Positions 47,489 to 58,900 of a stretch of DNA of 64,000 bases are shown here, in pieces. The stretch is from Liolophura sinensis (Eukaryota > Mollusca > Polyplacophora > Chitonida > Chitonidae), in contig NC_088303.1 of NCBI RefSeq assembly GCF_032854445.1, positions 34,415,501-34,479,500 of the forward strand, given 5' to 3'. The notes under the pieces were generated by a model. The model searched no databases and was not told where the DNA came from. It worked only from the letters and a program-made list of their open reading frames with translations. How positions within the stretch are numbered: position 1 is the first letter of the stretch; each line of letters opens with the position of its first letter. The translations under genes and the position numbers were made by a program.

Positions 47489-49680
47489 GTTTTCAGCACC
47501 TCAACTTCTGATCAAACATACACTTATTTAATTAAACTCTCAGAATCTACTACGTCCTGCATCCATGGCACGACTTCCTACCACCATCAACACTAGCAGT
47601 CGCCTTACGATCAGTGTACTGCCAGTGTAGAAAAAGCCAATTTACAACCGTTGCATGCATGTACATGCATTCTTAGTCAGGTTTTTTTTTTTTTGATATA
47701 TACTAACTTTTTTATGCCAAAAGTATTTGCTCATGGTAGAAAGCAGCCGCCTGTCCAGTGAAGACAGTGATGATAATGGTGATTAATACCATCAAAATAT
47801 GCCATGGATTCTGTAATTAGTTACGACGTGCTACAGTTTTATACCTCTGATGATTGTACTGCCAGTTTTTTTTTAACCGTTTTTAACACATATTGTATGA
47901 CTGTTCCTTGTTTATACTTTATATGTACCTATGTGGGCATCTGTCTTCTCTATACCATCTCTGTTCTGTGGGGGGTATAAAGTTTGTGTACCTGCCCTTA
48001 TGTGGAGGGTCGTGGACTTCAATTTATCCTTGAGGTTGGACTTGTGAAACAGTAACGAGTGCGCATGGCCAGTAGGAGCTCTTGTGTGGATTATCTGAAG
48101 GAATGTATCCCAGTATAGGCCAGTAAGAGCTTCCATATGGATTAGCTCGAGGAGTGTGTCTTGGTGGTTCCATGGCCACTTTGAGCTCCTGTATGGATTA
48201 TCTTGAGGAATGTATCCTGGTGGTTCCATGGCCAGTATGTGCTCCTGTGTGAGCTCCAGTATGGATTATCGTGAGGAATGTATCCTGGTGGTTCTGTGGC
48301 CAGGATGAGCTCATGTATAGATGATCTTGAGGAATGTATCCTGGTGGTTCCATGGCCAATCCTTTATGGATTATCTAGAAGAAACAAGATCGTATGTGCC
48401 ATTAATAAGGATATGATGGTGGAGATGTCCCAAGAGCATGGTTCTGTAAAGATGGTATCCCCTGCAGAAAGAGTTGGCATACGAACCCTGGGGTGACGAG
48501 AAGGCAGTTGCCCGTTGTCTGAGAAGATACTTTTTGTCATGTTTTATGTACCGGTATTTACATACTATACCTTCTGACTGCCCCAGTTTTTTTAAATATA
48601 CATGTAGTGTTGATGTTAATGATGTACTCAACTGTTTCTGTTGAGAATTTTTAATAATAATTGTAGTGGCTGCCTTTTCTTCACTGCATAATCCTTTGAA
48701 AGGGAAAGCATTATTATGTTTTGGGTTACAAAAGCATGTCAATACCTCCCAAATTTCAGCGTCTTTTTTAATGGTCGCTGAAGTCAGTTATCAGATAACT
48801 CCCACTCATCATTTAGTTATTTATGTATTCATAAATATACGTGTTACTTTAGCCATGATAGTCGTAGCATAATTCACCTGGGATTTTGTACTGCAAGTGT
48901 GACCACCTGCCCAGGGAGACGAAATCTATACGGTATTGTATAATTCTCTGTTGGGTCGGGTGGTGGCATATTTTTGTACCTCTCTCTCTGATAGAAATGT
49001 AGAAATATGTTCTGGTTAAAGGATTCCAACATTTGCCACGTTCTTGTCACCTACGATGCTGGATCTTTGATTCAGATCTTCAGCCAGACCATCTTTTTCA
49101 GGATTCAGTGCTGTGTAAGAGCCTTTCAATAGAAACGTTTTGTTTTTAGTCCTAGGGAGGTATTACATCGCTCCTAATCCTCTAATAAGACACCAAACAT
49201 CACTTTTGGATAATCCTGGACGATACGTTCTCATGTTTCCACTTATGGAAATTGGCTCTTATTTGAAGATTTAAATGTCTGAATCTGTAAACCAGAACTG
49301 GGTCCTGAACTTCATGGCCTGATAATAGGATTCGTAGGATATATAAGAATTGGTAAGTTTGATGTTTCACTGCAGACTCTCTTCAATCCAGTTTGTACCT
49401 ATGTGTTATATCTATATCTTTATATAGAGAAGTGTCGTGGACATTTCGCCAAGTGTTATATGTGAGCACATATTTTTTACACTGAAGACGTTTGTAGAAA
49501 ACTGTACTGGTTTTTGTTGTGGGTTCGAGACAACGACTTATCTTTTACAGATCTGCCGTAGGAATTCGTCAAGCATGCACTGAAAGGTGAACCAAATTCC
49601 TGTGATCACTGATTAAATATAATACAAACTAATCCCCTCCTGTCTTCCATGTTTTGATCACTTTATGTCTTATAGCATAT
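47489..49680 (+). other. Perlecan 3' untranslated / downstream region
   Basis: No coding signal. Contains ATTAAA at about 47530 and 49612 and AATAAA at 49954-49959 as possible polyadenylation signals; the true 3' end cannot be fixed. A degenerate minisatellite occupies 48,055-48,385. The rest is AT-rich unique-looking sequence. Confidence 0.45.
48055..48385. repeat. Degenerate minisatellite, ~56-60 bp unit, in perlecan 3' region
   Basis: About five and a half units of GAGCTCCTGTATGGATTATC...GAGGAATGTATCCTGGTGGTTCCATGGCCAGT. Units vary in length, so the open frames across it are accidental. It may be within the 3' UTR. Confidence 0.85.
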
Positions 49681-49761
49681 TCTTTCCCGCCATAATGCTG
49701 ACCGCCGTTGTGTAAGTGAAATATTCTTGAGTACGGCGTAAAACACGAATCGAATCAAATC
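49681..49761 (+). mobile_element. SINE 3' end
   Basis: CCCGCCATAATGCTGACCGC... to CTTGAGTACGGCGTAAAACAC. Confidence 0.8.
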
Positions 49762-50263
49762 TTGTAGCATTGTTATTATGGAATTGTTATGGAATAACAT
49801 ACGTTGCCAGGCATTTTAGTTTAGATGTTTCCCTTGAGTTTCGTACTTTTAAGTAGTCTACATGGTACATAAATTTCATTCTCTCCCATGGGAGGGTATA
49901 CACACCCCGTGTTTGTCCTTAGCGCTATCCAGGATTTGAACTCCTATGAGTTCAATAAAACTCGGGAACACGAGGACTTTCTGATGACAATTGCATTTAG
50001 TAACGGAGAAGGCACTTCCTTTCTTCTATACTATGTGACTTAGTATAAATCTAATCACAGTTGACAGTTTTTTTTTTGTTGTTTTTTTTTTCTGCTCTGC
50101 GCATGTAAACATGTACCTGCCATCGACTGCTGTGTATTGTTCATCGGAGCTTATTGCATTACAGAAATCGAGGAAAACGTTAATTTCGTGGAAAGCAAAC
50201 TGTAAACGTACTCTTACAACTAATGCGTCACAACCAAAACAAATTAGTGGAATTTACATTTAT

Positions 50264-50447
50264 CCTGTATTTCACTTACTACAACGGCGGCCAGCTTTGT
50301 GGTGGGAGGAGCCGGGCAGAGCCCGGGGGAAACTCGCGGCCGCACGTGAGAAGGCCTGTCAGCAACCTGCGCATGAGCTGGACTTGAACTCACATCGACG
50401 GCATTGGTTGGAGGCTCCTAGGTCATTGCGCCTTGCTGCGAGGTCAT
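50264..50447 (-). mobile_element. SINE, reverse, missing 3' core
   Basis: The reverse complement reads from GCGCAATGACCTAGGAGCCTCC through GTGAGTTCAAGTCCAGCTCATG to TAAGTGAAATACAGG. GC-rich compared with its surroundings. Confidence 0.82.
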
Positions 50448-51118
50448 TTTAACTACATGAAGTCAATGAAATACATGTAAAGCACAGGTGGAGGCCAAAT
50501 GGTTTTGTTCCAATCGTTAGGCTGCGTGCACCATGTACGATTTTAATTTTTAATTTTAAGACCACAGAATTTGTTGATTTCCGTTACGCTAGTCAAGGTT
50601 ATCCACACAGAATCTGGTTTTAACTGGCGTGGAATACGGTAGTCCTGTGGCGTTCGGCGCTCCTGTGGCATACCTTAATCGTTATTTAAGGCTACAACTG
50701 TATGGAAGCTGAAAGGCAAGTTTAAGCTCAAAATTTTGAAACGCACCCCAACCAGATTCACCTGCGTTTTCCACAAAACGCCTATTTATTGGTAGGCTTT
50801 GACGATTGATTTATTAATATAGCAATATGAAAACAGTCTAGCTGTATTGCTTTATTTATTCGCTTTTATGCAATCTTCTCTTCTTGATAAAGTATAGGCC
50901 CTCCCTTCTGCAGGGCCCAGTCTATGTCCATGCAGCCTTGACTTCATTCCCCATACGATTTACATTATACTCTCTTAGATAGTAGCTCTTGTTCCAATGT
51001 CTTTGTTACGTCACACTGAAGAATATTTCACTCATGGATAGATTGATATTTATAGTTTCAATCTGGGTACGCCTAAATCGGCAACGATTGCCGTGATAAA
51101 AAAAACCACGACGAATAC

Positions 51119-51397
51119 CATTGAGGTATAGGCCATTGAGGTATAGGCCTACTTCTGTGGTTTGACCAATGAGGTATAGGCCTACCTCTGTGGTTTGACC
51201 AATAAGGTATAGGCCTACCTCAGTGGTGTGACCAATGAGGTATTGGCCTACCTCTGTGGTGTGACCAATGAGGTATGAGCCTACCTCCATGGTGTGACCA
51301 TTGAGGTATAGGCCTAAATCCATGGTGTGACCATTGCGGTATAGGCCTAAATTCATGGTGTGACCATTGAGGTATAGGCCCAAATCCATGGTGTGAC
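51119..51397. repeat. 33-bp minisatellite
   Basis: About eight units of ACCATTGAGGTATAGGCCTA/AATCCATGGTGTG. Because 33 is a multiple of three, the reverse strand stays open as an 11-residue repeat; no start context or domain supports a gene. Confidence 0.93.
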
Positions 51398-52349
51398 TTC
51401 ATGGGCACTTTGTCGCAGCTAAAATGAATTCAAATTCTGCGCCTTCCTGCAAAAAGTTGATGCCGTCTTTTACTCAGGTCCGTCTTTAAGTGAATGGCCT
51501 GTGTTAAAACATTGGACCCATCGGCTCATGTCAAGATTTGACTGACAGACAGTCAGACCGACAGGGCAACTTAGCAAAGAGCTGCTTGTCGCAGTTGGAA
51601 AAAAAGTGGAGAGTGGAGACCTCCAACCGCTGAGTTTACCCAATCAAAATCCATGTTAACTCCGGCAGCAGTACAGTAATATACGCTATATAGCATGCTG
51701 GATTTGTTTGACACGGATTTATTGCTCACTTTATCCTCTTAAATAGTCTACTTACTTCAGGTCAAAATCATTTAAACTTCAAGAGTCTAAGAAATCAAAA
51801 CTCCCAAAACCTGTCCTAATGATAAAGGATTGCCATCTCCAAACATATGTATAGAAATCGTCTGATAGTTAATATTAAATCTGTACAATTAATTTAAGTA
51901 ATATATACGATATACTAGTAGAAGATAAGTTCTTTTTCCGCGAGATGGCTCATTAAACTCATTAATTTTTAATTAAATTTATTTAATTAATTTAAATTAG
52001 ACATACCTTGGCCCCAATTGTAAGCGATACACATCTATTTAGATTTCATGGCCGTCATCTTCCTTTAATATACATTATTCAAAACTGAACATAGCTGCGA
52101 GGTCTTTTAAATTGCGATGTTTAGTCACCCGGTGATAATGGTTATAGATAACTGTTTTTTTTCCCTTTGGTTTTTTGTTTTGTTGGAATTTTTTTATTAG
52201 TCGATTGCTAAACACACTGGTTCCATAATTTATGATGTATTGGATTGAGTGTCGGAACTTTCGCGCGTTTTGAGGACGCCGAGGGCCTCGAAAAACTTTG
52301 GCCTACTTTGCAACCGAAGGACTGGTGCTTATTGCGATGAGCCATGCTC

Positions 52350-52910
52350 TTCTGAGATATAGCCAAGGTATGCCTCTCATCTCGTACAGCCAATGTCCCG
52401 CTCCCAACTCGTGCAGCCAAAGTATGGCTCATCTCGTACAGCCAGTGTTTGGCTCTCATCTCGTACAGCCAAGGAATGACTCTCAAATCGTACAGCAAAT
52501 GAATGACTTTCAACTCGTACAGCAAAGGAATGGCTCCTAACTCGTACAGGCCAGGTATGGCTCTCATCTCTCTCAGCCAAGGTATGGCAGTCATCTCGTA
52601 CAGTCAAGGTATAGCTCTCATCACTTACAACCAATGTTTGGCTCCCAACTCCTACAGCCAAAGTATGGCTCTTCTCGTACAGCCAAAGTATGCATCATCT
52701 CGTACAGCCAAGGTATGGCTCTCATTTCATACAGCCAATTTTTGGCTCACATCTCGTACAGCCAAGGAATGACTCTCAACTCGTATAGCAAAGGAATAGC
52801 TCATAACTCAGTGAAGGTATGGCTGTCATCTTGTACAACCAATGTTTGGCTTCCAACTCGTACAGGCAAGGTATGGCTCTCATCTCGTACAGCCAAATGG
52901 CTACAGAAAT
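52350..52910. repeat. 27-bp minisatellite
   Basis: About 20 degenerate units of ATCTCGTACAGCCAAGGTAT/GGCTCTC. Open frames occur on both strands because the unit is a multiple of three. A single dispersed unit lies at 56,302-56,325. Confidence 0.93.
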
Positions 52911-54135
52911 TGTAAGATACGATTAATAACGCGGCGGTCACCTCGAAACAACGCCCCACCAGTGACATTTGTGGAATAACAAGTGCAAATTCGCAATAGC
53001 TCCGATATTTCGCATAAAACCAATTTCTTGCATAGGATGTCAGAAATCCGAGAGATTGGCCGTGAACCTCGTTGTCACAGTTTGCAATCGTCCGCCTTAT
53101 GCTGAACAGTTAATAGAAAGCTTTGGGACTTCAAAGAAATGATTTAACAAGCTTAATGTTACAGTATTCATGATATATGCATGCACATTACTCATAATGT
53201 ACAGGTGACATATTACACTAAGTGGTGATAAGATCTCCGTGTGTAATAATGGACGTTAGTCTGCACTCATGTATGCAAATAAAATAACCTCGCAGTTGCG
53301 TGTGCATGACACAAGAGCTATAAAAGCTATTTCTCGAAACCAATGCGCACAACAATGAGTCTTTGAAGCATTCATCCATATCCTACTTCATCCAGCCACC
53401 TACTTCCGTCAAAAGCACTCTATGATTTCTCCAAATCACACATCGTACCGAATAGAAAATCAATGAGATGCATCAATCAATTGCCAATGATTGGGTTTCT
53501 GTGTTAACATAGCTTATAGGCAGTGTCGTCTTTTTCTAATTAATACATTGGACGCAGCAAAACTGTATTTGCGAAGGCTTCAACAATATATCGGCCCAGG
53601 ATGCTTGACGTAGTTTATGACATCTTTCCTCAAATAAACGTTTAAATGTCAACTCGTAAGATGGTAAGGCGAATTTCAATTAACTGATTTACCATTCATA
53701 TGTCTGTGTGACGTGATTGATACATACGTCATTAAAAACCACAAACGAAACGAGATGAGGATAGCTGCATGTATGCAATAAAATATTCCCTACAGTGTTC
53801 ATCCGTAAGCTAATATGTACATATCTCTTCCAGCTCGACTAACAATGGCACACTTTCTCATAACATGTTATCATGCAGACTGATTTCTGTTTGGAAAACA
53901 CAGGTCAGATTTGAAATAATGGAGCCGATTCCATGTCACAAGAGCTTTGCAAACTTCGGTCATGTCACAGATACACAATGAGGGGATGCAATCCCTCACA
54001 ACGAAACCGTTTAGTGGAAAAAGATAATGACTTGATCTTCACGTTATTTTTTTTCGTTCTGTGGGAATATAAACTATGTAATGATGTGGTTCAAATTTTG
54101 TGATAATTTTCGATCAATTCCCTTATCAGGCAAAT

Positions 54136-54385
54136 TAAGCTCGTTAGCACGCTAGCGCAGGGTAATGACCTGGAAGCCTCTCACCATTGCGGTGGCTGTG
54201 AGTTCAAGTCCAGCTCATGCTGGCTTCCTCTCTGGCTGTTCCTGGGAAGGTCTGTCAGCAACCTGCGGATGGTCGTGGGTTTCCTCCGGGCTCTGCCCGG
54301 TTTCCTCCCACCATAATGCTGGACGTCGTCGTATAAGTGAAATATTCTTGAGCACGGCGTAAAACACCAATGAAAAATAAAAATA
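54136..54385 (+). mobile_element. tRNA-derived SINE, near full length
   Basis: TTAGCACGCTAGCGCAGGGTAATGACC... with GTGAGTTCAAGTCCAGC, ending TTGAGCACGGCGTAAAACACC. Close to consensus, so probably young. Confidence 0.88.
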
Positions 54386-54684
54386 AAAATTTCATCCTTT
54401 AAGATTTCAGTCCATGGGACCAAAATCACTTGATTGACGCGTGTCACACGGGTGCAGCGCGCGCTATACGCATGACACCTGACAAGTGACGCAATGTGGG
54501 TCAAAGAAACGTGCGTTTTTACGCTATGTTTTCATTTTAACCCTGTGTACTGCTCAAGCTATGACCTTGAAAACTGGTCAGTATGTTAACAAAATCATGT
54601 CATTTGAATGTCTAAAGTTTGAACAAAGGATAATGGAGCAATGCAGCATCAAAGTACGGCCCATTTTTTATGACCGCCCGAATA

Positions 54685-54804
<120 letters not shown>

Positions 54805-55190
54805 AAACTTGTATATACATTGCATTCCGGGATCTTCTTGCATAACTTCACTTCCATAAAACAAACAGACGCACATAATGTTAGCGCTCATGTCATACAT
54901 GTTTGTTTTAATGTTGTATGTCTGCTAAGGCCATATATAGGCAAGTAAATAGGGAGCGTTGTTGTACAACTGCTCTAACGTATTGTGCAAGTTCACCGCA
55001 CGTCTTATCATTAGCTCTTCTTTGTAATTTAATAGATTTTCATCAAAGATCCATGAGGTTATTGTCAGACTCGCTTTTCATCTTGACACGTCTGCCATTA
55101 GCACATATATTTGTTGTTTGTCACAGAAGAGGGTATGAAAGGCTTCCACGAAAAATTCTGTTTACACTGATTTGCTTCCCCACGTGACCT

Positions 55191-55272
55191 TGAATAATAC
55201 AGCCACAGCCTCCAAAAGCTCTTTTCCATTGGACCTAATAATCACGTGGTCCGAAACCCCGCCCTATATAAG
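55191..55272 (+). promoter_or_regulatory. TATA promoter with paired CACGTG boxes, DEG/ENaC gene
   Basis: CACGTG at 55191-55196 and 55243-55248, an inverted CCAAT (ATTGG) at 55227-55231, and TATATAAG at 55265-55272 within 82 bases. This predicts a start near 55,295, about 580 bases before the coding ATG. CACGTG is the E-box bound by bHLH-type factors. The arrangement is a clear core-promoter layout, but no transcript evidence is available. Confidence 0.6.
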
Positions 55273-55294
55273 TCTTTCTTACACCAACAAGTAG

Positions 55295-55689
55295 ACATTA
55301 TCAGATTTATGTATCACAGTCAGGATACATCATGACAGACATCTAAAGCAAGCTACATGAAAAGGTTGCCTAAGGAAACGAAAAAAAAAAACGCTTTGTG
55401 TGCCACAATAACACCGATGACATGTTGCCCCAAAAGGGACTCATCTCGTGACTACCCAAAAGAGACTCATCTCGTGACTCCTCTAAAGGGACTCATCTAA
55501 TGACTACCCACAACGGACTCAACGTTTTAAAGCAACATTTATGGGATGCTCAATGATCCTTAAAGAAAAGGGACCGCGTCATTACCACATTGCAGACACT
55601 GGCATTGTGGCCTTAATTATACACTATATGAGCTTATGAACGTGGGGCAAACGGAAGGCAAAAAACTGAGCAGCGCCAAGCAATATTAG
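55295..55689 (+). other. Predicted non-coding first exon of DEG/ENaC gene
   Basis: Starts about 25-30 bases after the TATA box and ends at TTAG/GTAAGA (55689/55690). A matching acceptor, CTGACCAG, ends at 55876, one base before the coding ATG context. The exon would hold a 4-codon upstream ORF (ATG 55332) and a 47-codon one (ATG 55357, stop 55498-55500). The latter crosses about three copies of GGGACTCATCTCGTGACTAC (55,436-55,520). The start is approximate. Confidence 0.45.
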
Positions 55690-55877
55690 GTAAGACTTGA
55701 GACATACAGTTAACTAAAGTTAAATGTCAAAGTGGACAGTGAGTAATGAAACATGAACTTCACTTTCCAATATTTTCTAAACATGAATATATGAGTATTT
55801 ATTGCATACATTGATACCATAGACGATCGAAGGTACACTGTGCGGTAATGATAATATTTTTCATTTTCCTGACCAGG

Positions 55878-55981
55878 ATGGCCAAACACTTGGATGCCCG
55901 CGAACTATTCGGACAGTTTACCTCCAACACTTCCCTACATGGAGTTAAGTACGTCTCTCAGAGTTCCAGAGGTGCACGAAG
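55878..55981 (+). CDS. DEG/ENaC coding exon 1: N-terminus
   Basis: Reads MAKHLDARELFGQFTSNTSL then HGVKYVSQSSRGAR. The ELFGQF...T..HG pattern is the conserved cytosolic N-terminus of DEG/ENaC channels. Ends phase 2 at donor GTAAGA (55982). Confidence 0.88.
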
Positions 55982-58900
55982 GTAAGACTGGGTTTACTAT
56001 TTACCCCCATTGCATTTCTATGCTAAGATAATATCTTGTTTCAACATTGCCTATTTTGTGCAAAACGGTTTATTTATGTTAGAAAAAATTAATAAATATA
56101 ATGATGTTGACAAAAGTAATATTGGAAGCAACAGAAGCAGATGACAGTCTGGCCACTTATCCAGAAGTGTCTCCAGTATTATATGCATGTCTGAAAGAAA
56201 AGCCCACAAAAGATCGCTTAGCCTAACAAGGACATGTGTACGGGAGTTTTTAAAGCTGTCAAATCTACATAAAAAACAACTAAGAGGAATTCATAACACT
56301 CTCAGCTCGTACAGCCAGGTATTATGGAAGACAGATGCGACCACTCGCGCTCTGGAGCCGCGTCTTTTAATTGGAGAATGTGAAATTAGTGAAAGTGTGC
56401 GATATTATTGCTAATGTGGTGTTTGTCGCATCTTTAAGAGATATCATTTTAAAAGATGTGAAATTTTCATTTTGTATGGCCAAAAACGTGATGTCCTCAT
56501 CGGGCTTCCATAGCTAAATGGCATACATATCTTCAAACTGTGACCCTAAGCAACAAAAAGTACCAGGAAGTGTGCCGAGGTCGAGTCGTTAAGATGTTTC
56601 AAATGCTAAGACACACAGGGTTGGACTTCTCACCAAGATACACATTTGCTATTTCTCCCACTATGCCCGCGTGGCCGCTTGAACTGTCTTACGTTCGTGG
56701 AACAAAAACAAATTTGTAGATCCAAAAACCAACCCGAATCATCATTTTAACTGATGGTCCTAAGCCCAAGGGCCAAACTGTGCAAAAAGTTTTTCACGTA
56801 GGTTATTCTAAGATTTCTCGATATATAGAAAAATAGTCAAGGAAAGCTGAACAAATCTTCCTGAATCGGGATCCCAATCCATATCACCACCAGAATTTAA
56901 TGGCTTGATCCCTGAGTAACCGGTTCAGAATTTCATCTAAATCCATGCATCACTTTTAGGAAAAACTTGCTAAAATACGACGGCAAAAATAAAACCTCCT
57001 CTGACGGAGGTCATGATGAAATGGATACGTTCTTCAAACATTCTGACATTGGTGTGTGGAGTATTTATTTATTTATTTGATTGGTGTTGTACGCCGTACT
57101 CAAGAATATTTCATATACGACAGCGGCCAGCATTATGGTGGGAGGAAGCCGGACAGAGCCCGGGGGAAACCCACGACCATCCGCAGGTTGCTGGAAGACC
57201 TTACCACGTACAGCCGGAGAGGAAGCCAGCATGAGCTGGACTTGAACTCACAGCGACCGCATTGGTGAGAGACTCCTGGGTCATTACGCTGCGCTAGCGC
57301 GCTAACAACTTGAGCCACGGACGCCCTAGTGTGTGGACTGAAGAATTAGTATATTGATACAGTGTCCATGCATACGTACCTAGACTTTCTAACGATACCT
57401 TGTTTCTTTAGGTACTTCTGGGTTGTGGCACTCGTCTGCATGTCGGTGCTGCTGGTGAACGTTGTAGTGAATCAAGTGGAGAAGTTCACAAGCTACCCGT
57501 TCTACACGGTGAACACCCTGCGGCAAACGCACAGCCTACCATTCCCGTCCGTCACGATCTGCAACAGTAACTTGTTCCGGAAGTCTGTTGTAATACAGGA
57601 CCCTATCATGAAGCTTACCCTGAGAGCCATGTACGACAACGGCCCGCGGGCCCCCGCCATCAACTTCAGCGATCCCCGTTTTGCCTTACAGCACACAGAA
57701 CATGACTTAAAGAAAATAATTGAGACCACGGCTCACCAGCTAGAGTCGATGTTCCGATTCTGCTCTTGGATGTCAGATGAAGTGAACTGTTCCGAATACC
57801 TGACCCCACGTCAAACAAACCACGGCCTCTGTTACACCTTCAACTCGATGGACTACATAAAGAGTCACGGAAGACTGAACACCTCGTTTCCAGGTGAGCT
57901 CGGCGGACTCGAGCTCACCATAGACATAGAAGAACACGAGTATTTCTACGGCCTAACACCTGCATCAGGTATCAAGGTAGGTTCTTCTGTAGCAGTTATT
58001 GGGTTGTTGTTATGTGGTGATGTAACAGACATCTAGTTATGTGAGCCTGTTTCTGTATAACATGACGTCACTGAGTTCACATAGGTAAGCTAGAAACACA
58101 GCCAGTCTCAAATGAAAAAAGGTACAGTAGTTGCAGAAATCAACTTGAATACGTTTGTGACGAATGTTAAATTTTGTTACACACTTTGTGTAACGTCCTA
58201 CCTACCTCAAAGGTATATTTCATTAGAAGCGTCAAGGTAATGACTTCAGTAACAGTGATCAAGGCTTGTACTTTTGTAATAAAACATGAAGGATTTCTGT
58301 GACCTCACCTCGGCCAGATGAATCAAAGTAAACACAGATATATCAACTTACGTACATTTGTGGCGGATGTTATATGTCTGTAAAAGGCAATAAGGTAGGT
58401 GTTTTTGTACCATAAAGCTGTGTATATACTTTTGAAACAGAGATCAAGGTATGTACCCCTGTAACATGCTACAGGGATCAAGGAATGTACCTTTGCAACA
58501 GAGATCAGCAGATGTACCTCTGCACAGAGATCAAGGTATGTACAGCTGTAACATGCTACAGGGATCAAGGTATGTACCTTTGCAACAGAGATCAGCAGAT
58601 GTACCTCTGCACAGAGATCAAGGCATGTACAGCTGTAACATGCTGCAGAGACCAAGGTATGTACCTCTGTAACAGATATCAGGAGATCTACCTCTGCACA
58701 GAGATCAAGGTATGTACCGCTATAGCAGAGATCAAGGTATGTTTTTCTGTAGCAGAGTTCAGTATATGTAACTGTGAACAGAGATCAAGGTATGTACCTC
58801 TAGCAGAGATCAAGTTTTACACCTTTGCAGCTGAAATGGAATTATGTACCTCTGTAGTAGAGATCAATAGCATAAATATTTAACTTCCACGAAATACCAA

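Noticed and set aside
51006-51408. Reverse-strand open frames of 127 and 62 residues with an 11-residue repeat
   Set aside because: They are produced by the 33-bp minisatellite; no start context, signal, domain or splice structure.
52208-52915. Five overlapping open frames on both strands with 9-residue repeats
   Set aside because: The 27-bp unit keeps several frames open at once, the mark of a non-coding tandem repeat.
58323-58883. Open frames of 110-132 residues with Cys-rich repeats on both strands
   Set aside because: They cross the donor-derived tandem array in the channel intron; the repeat, not selection, keeps them open.
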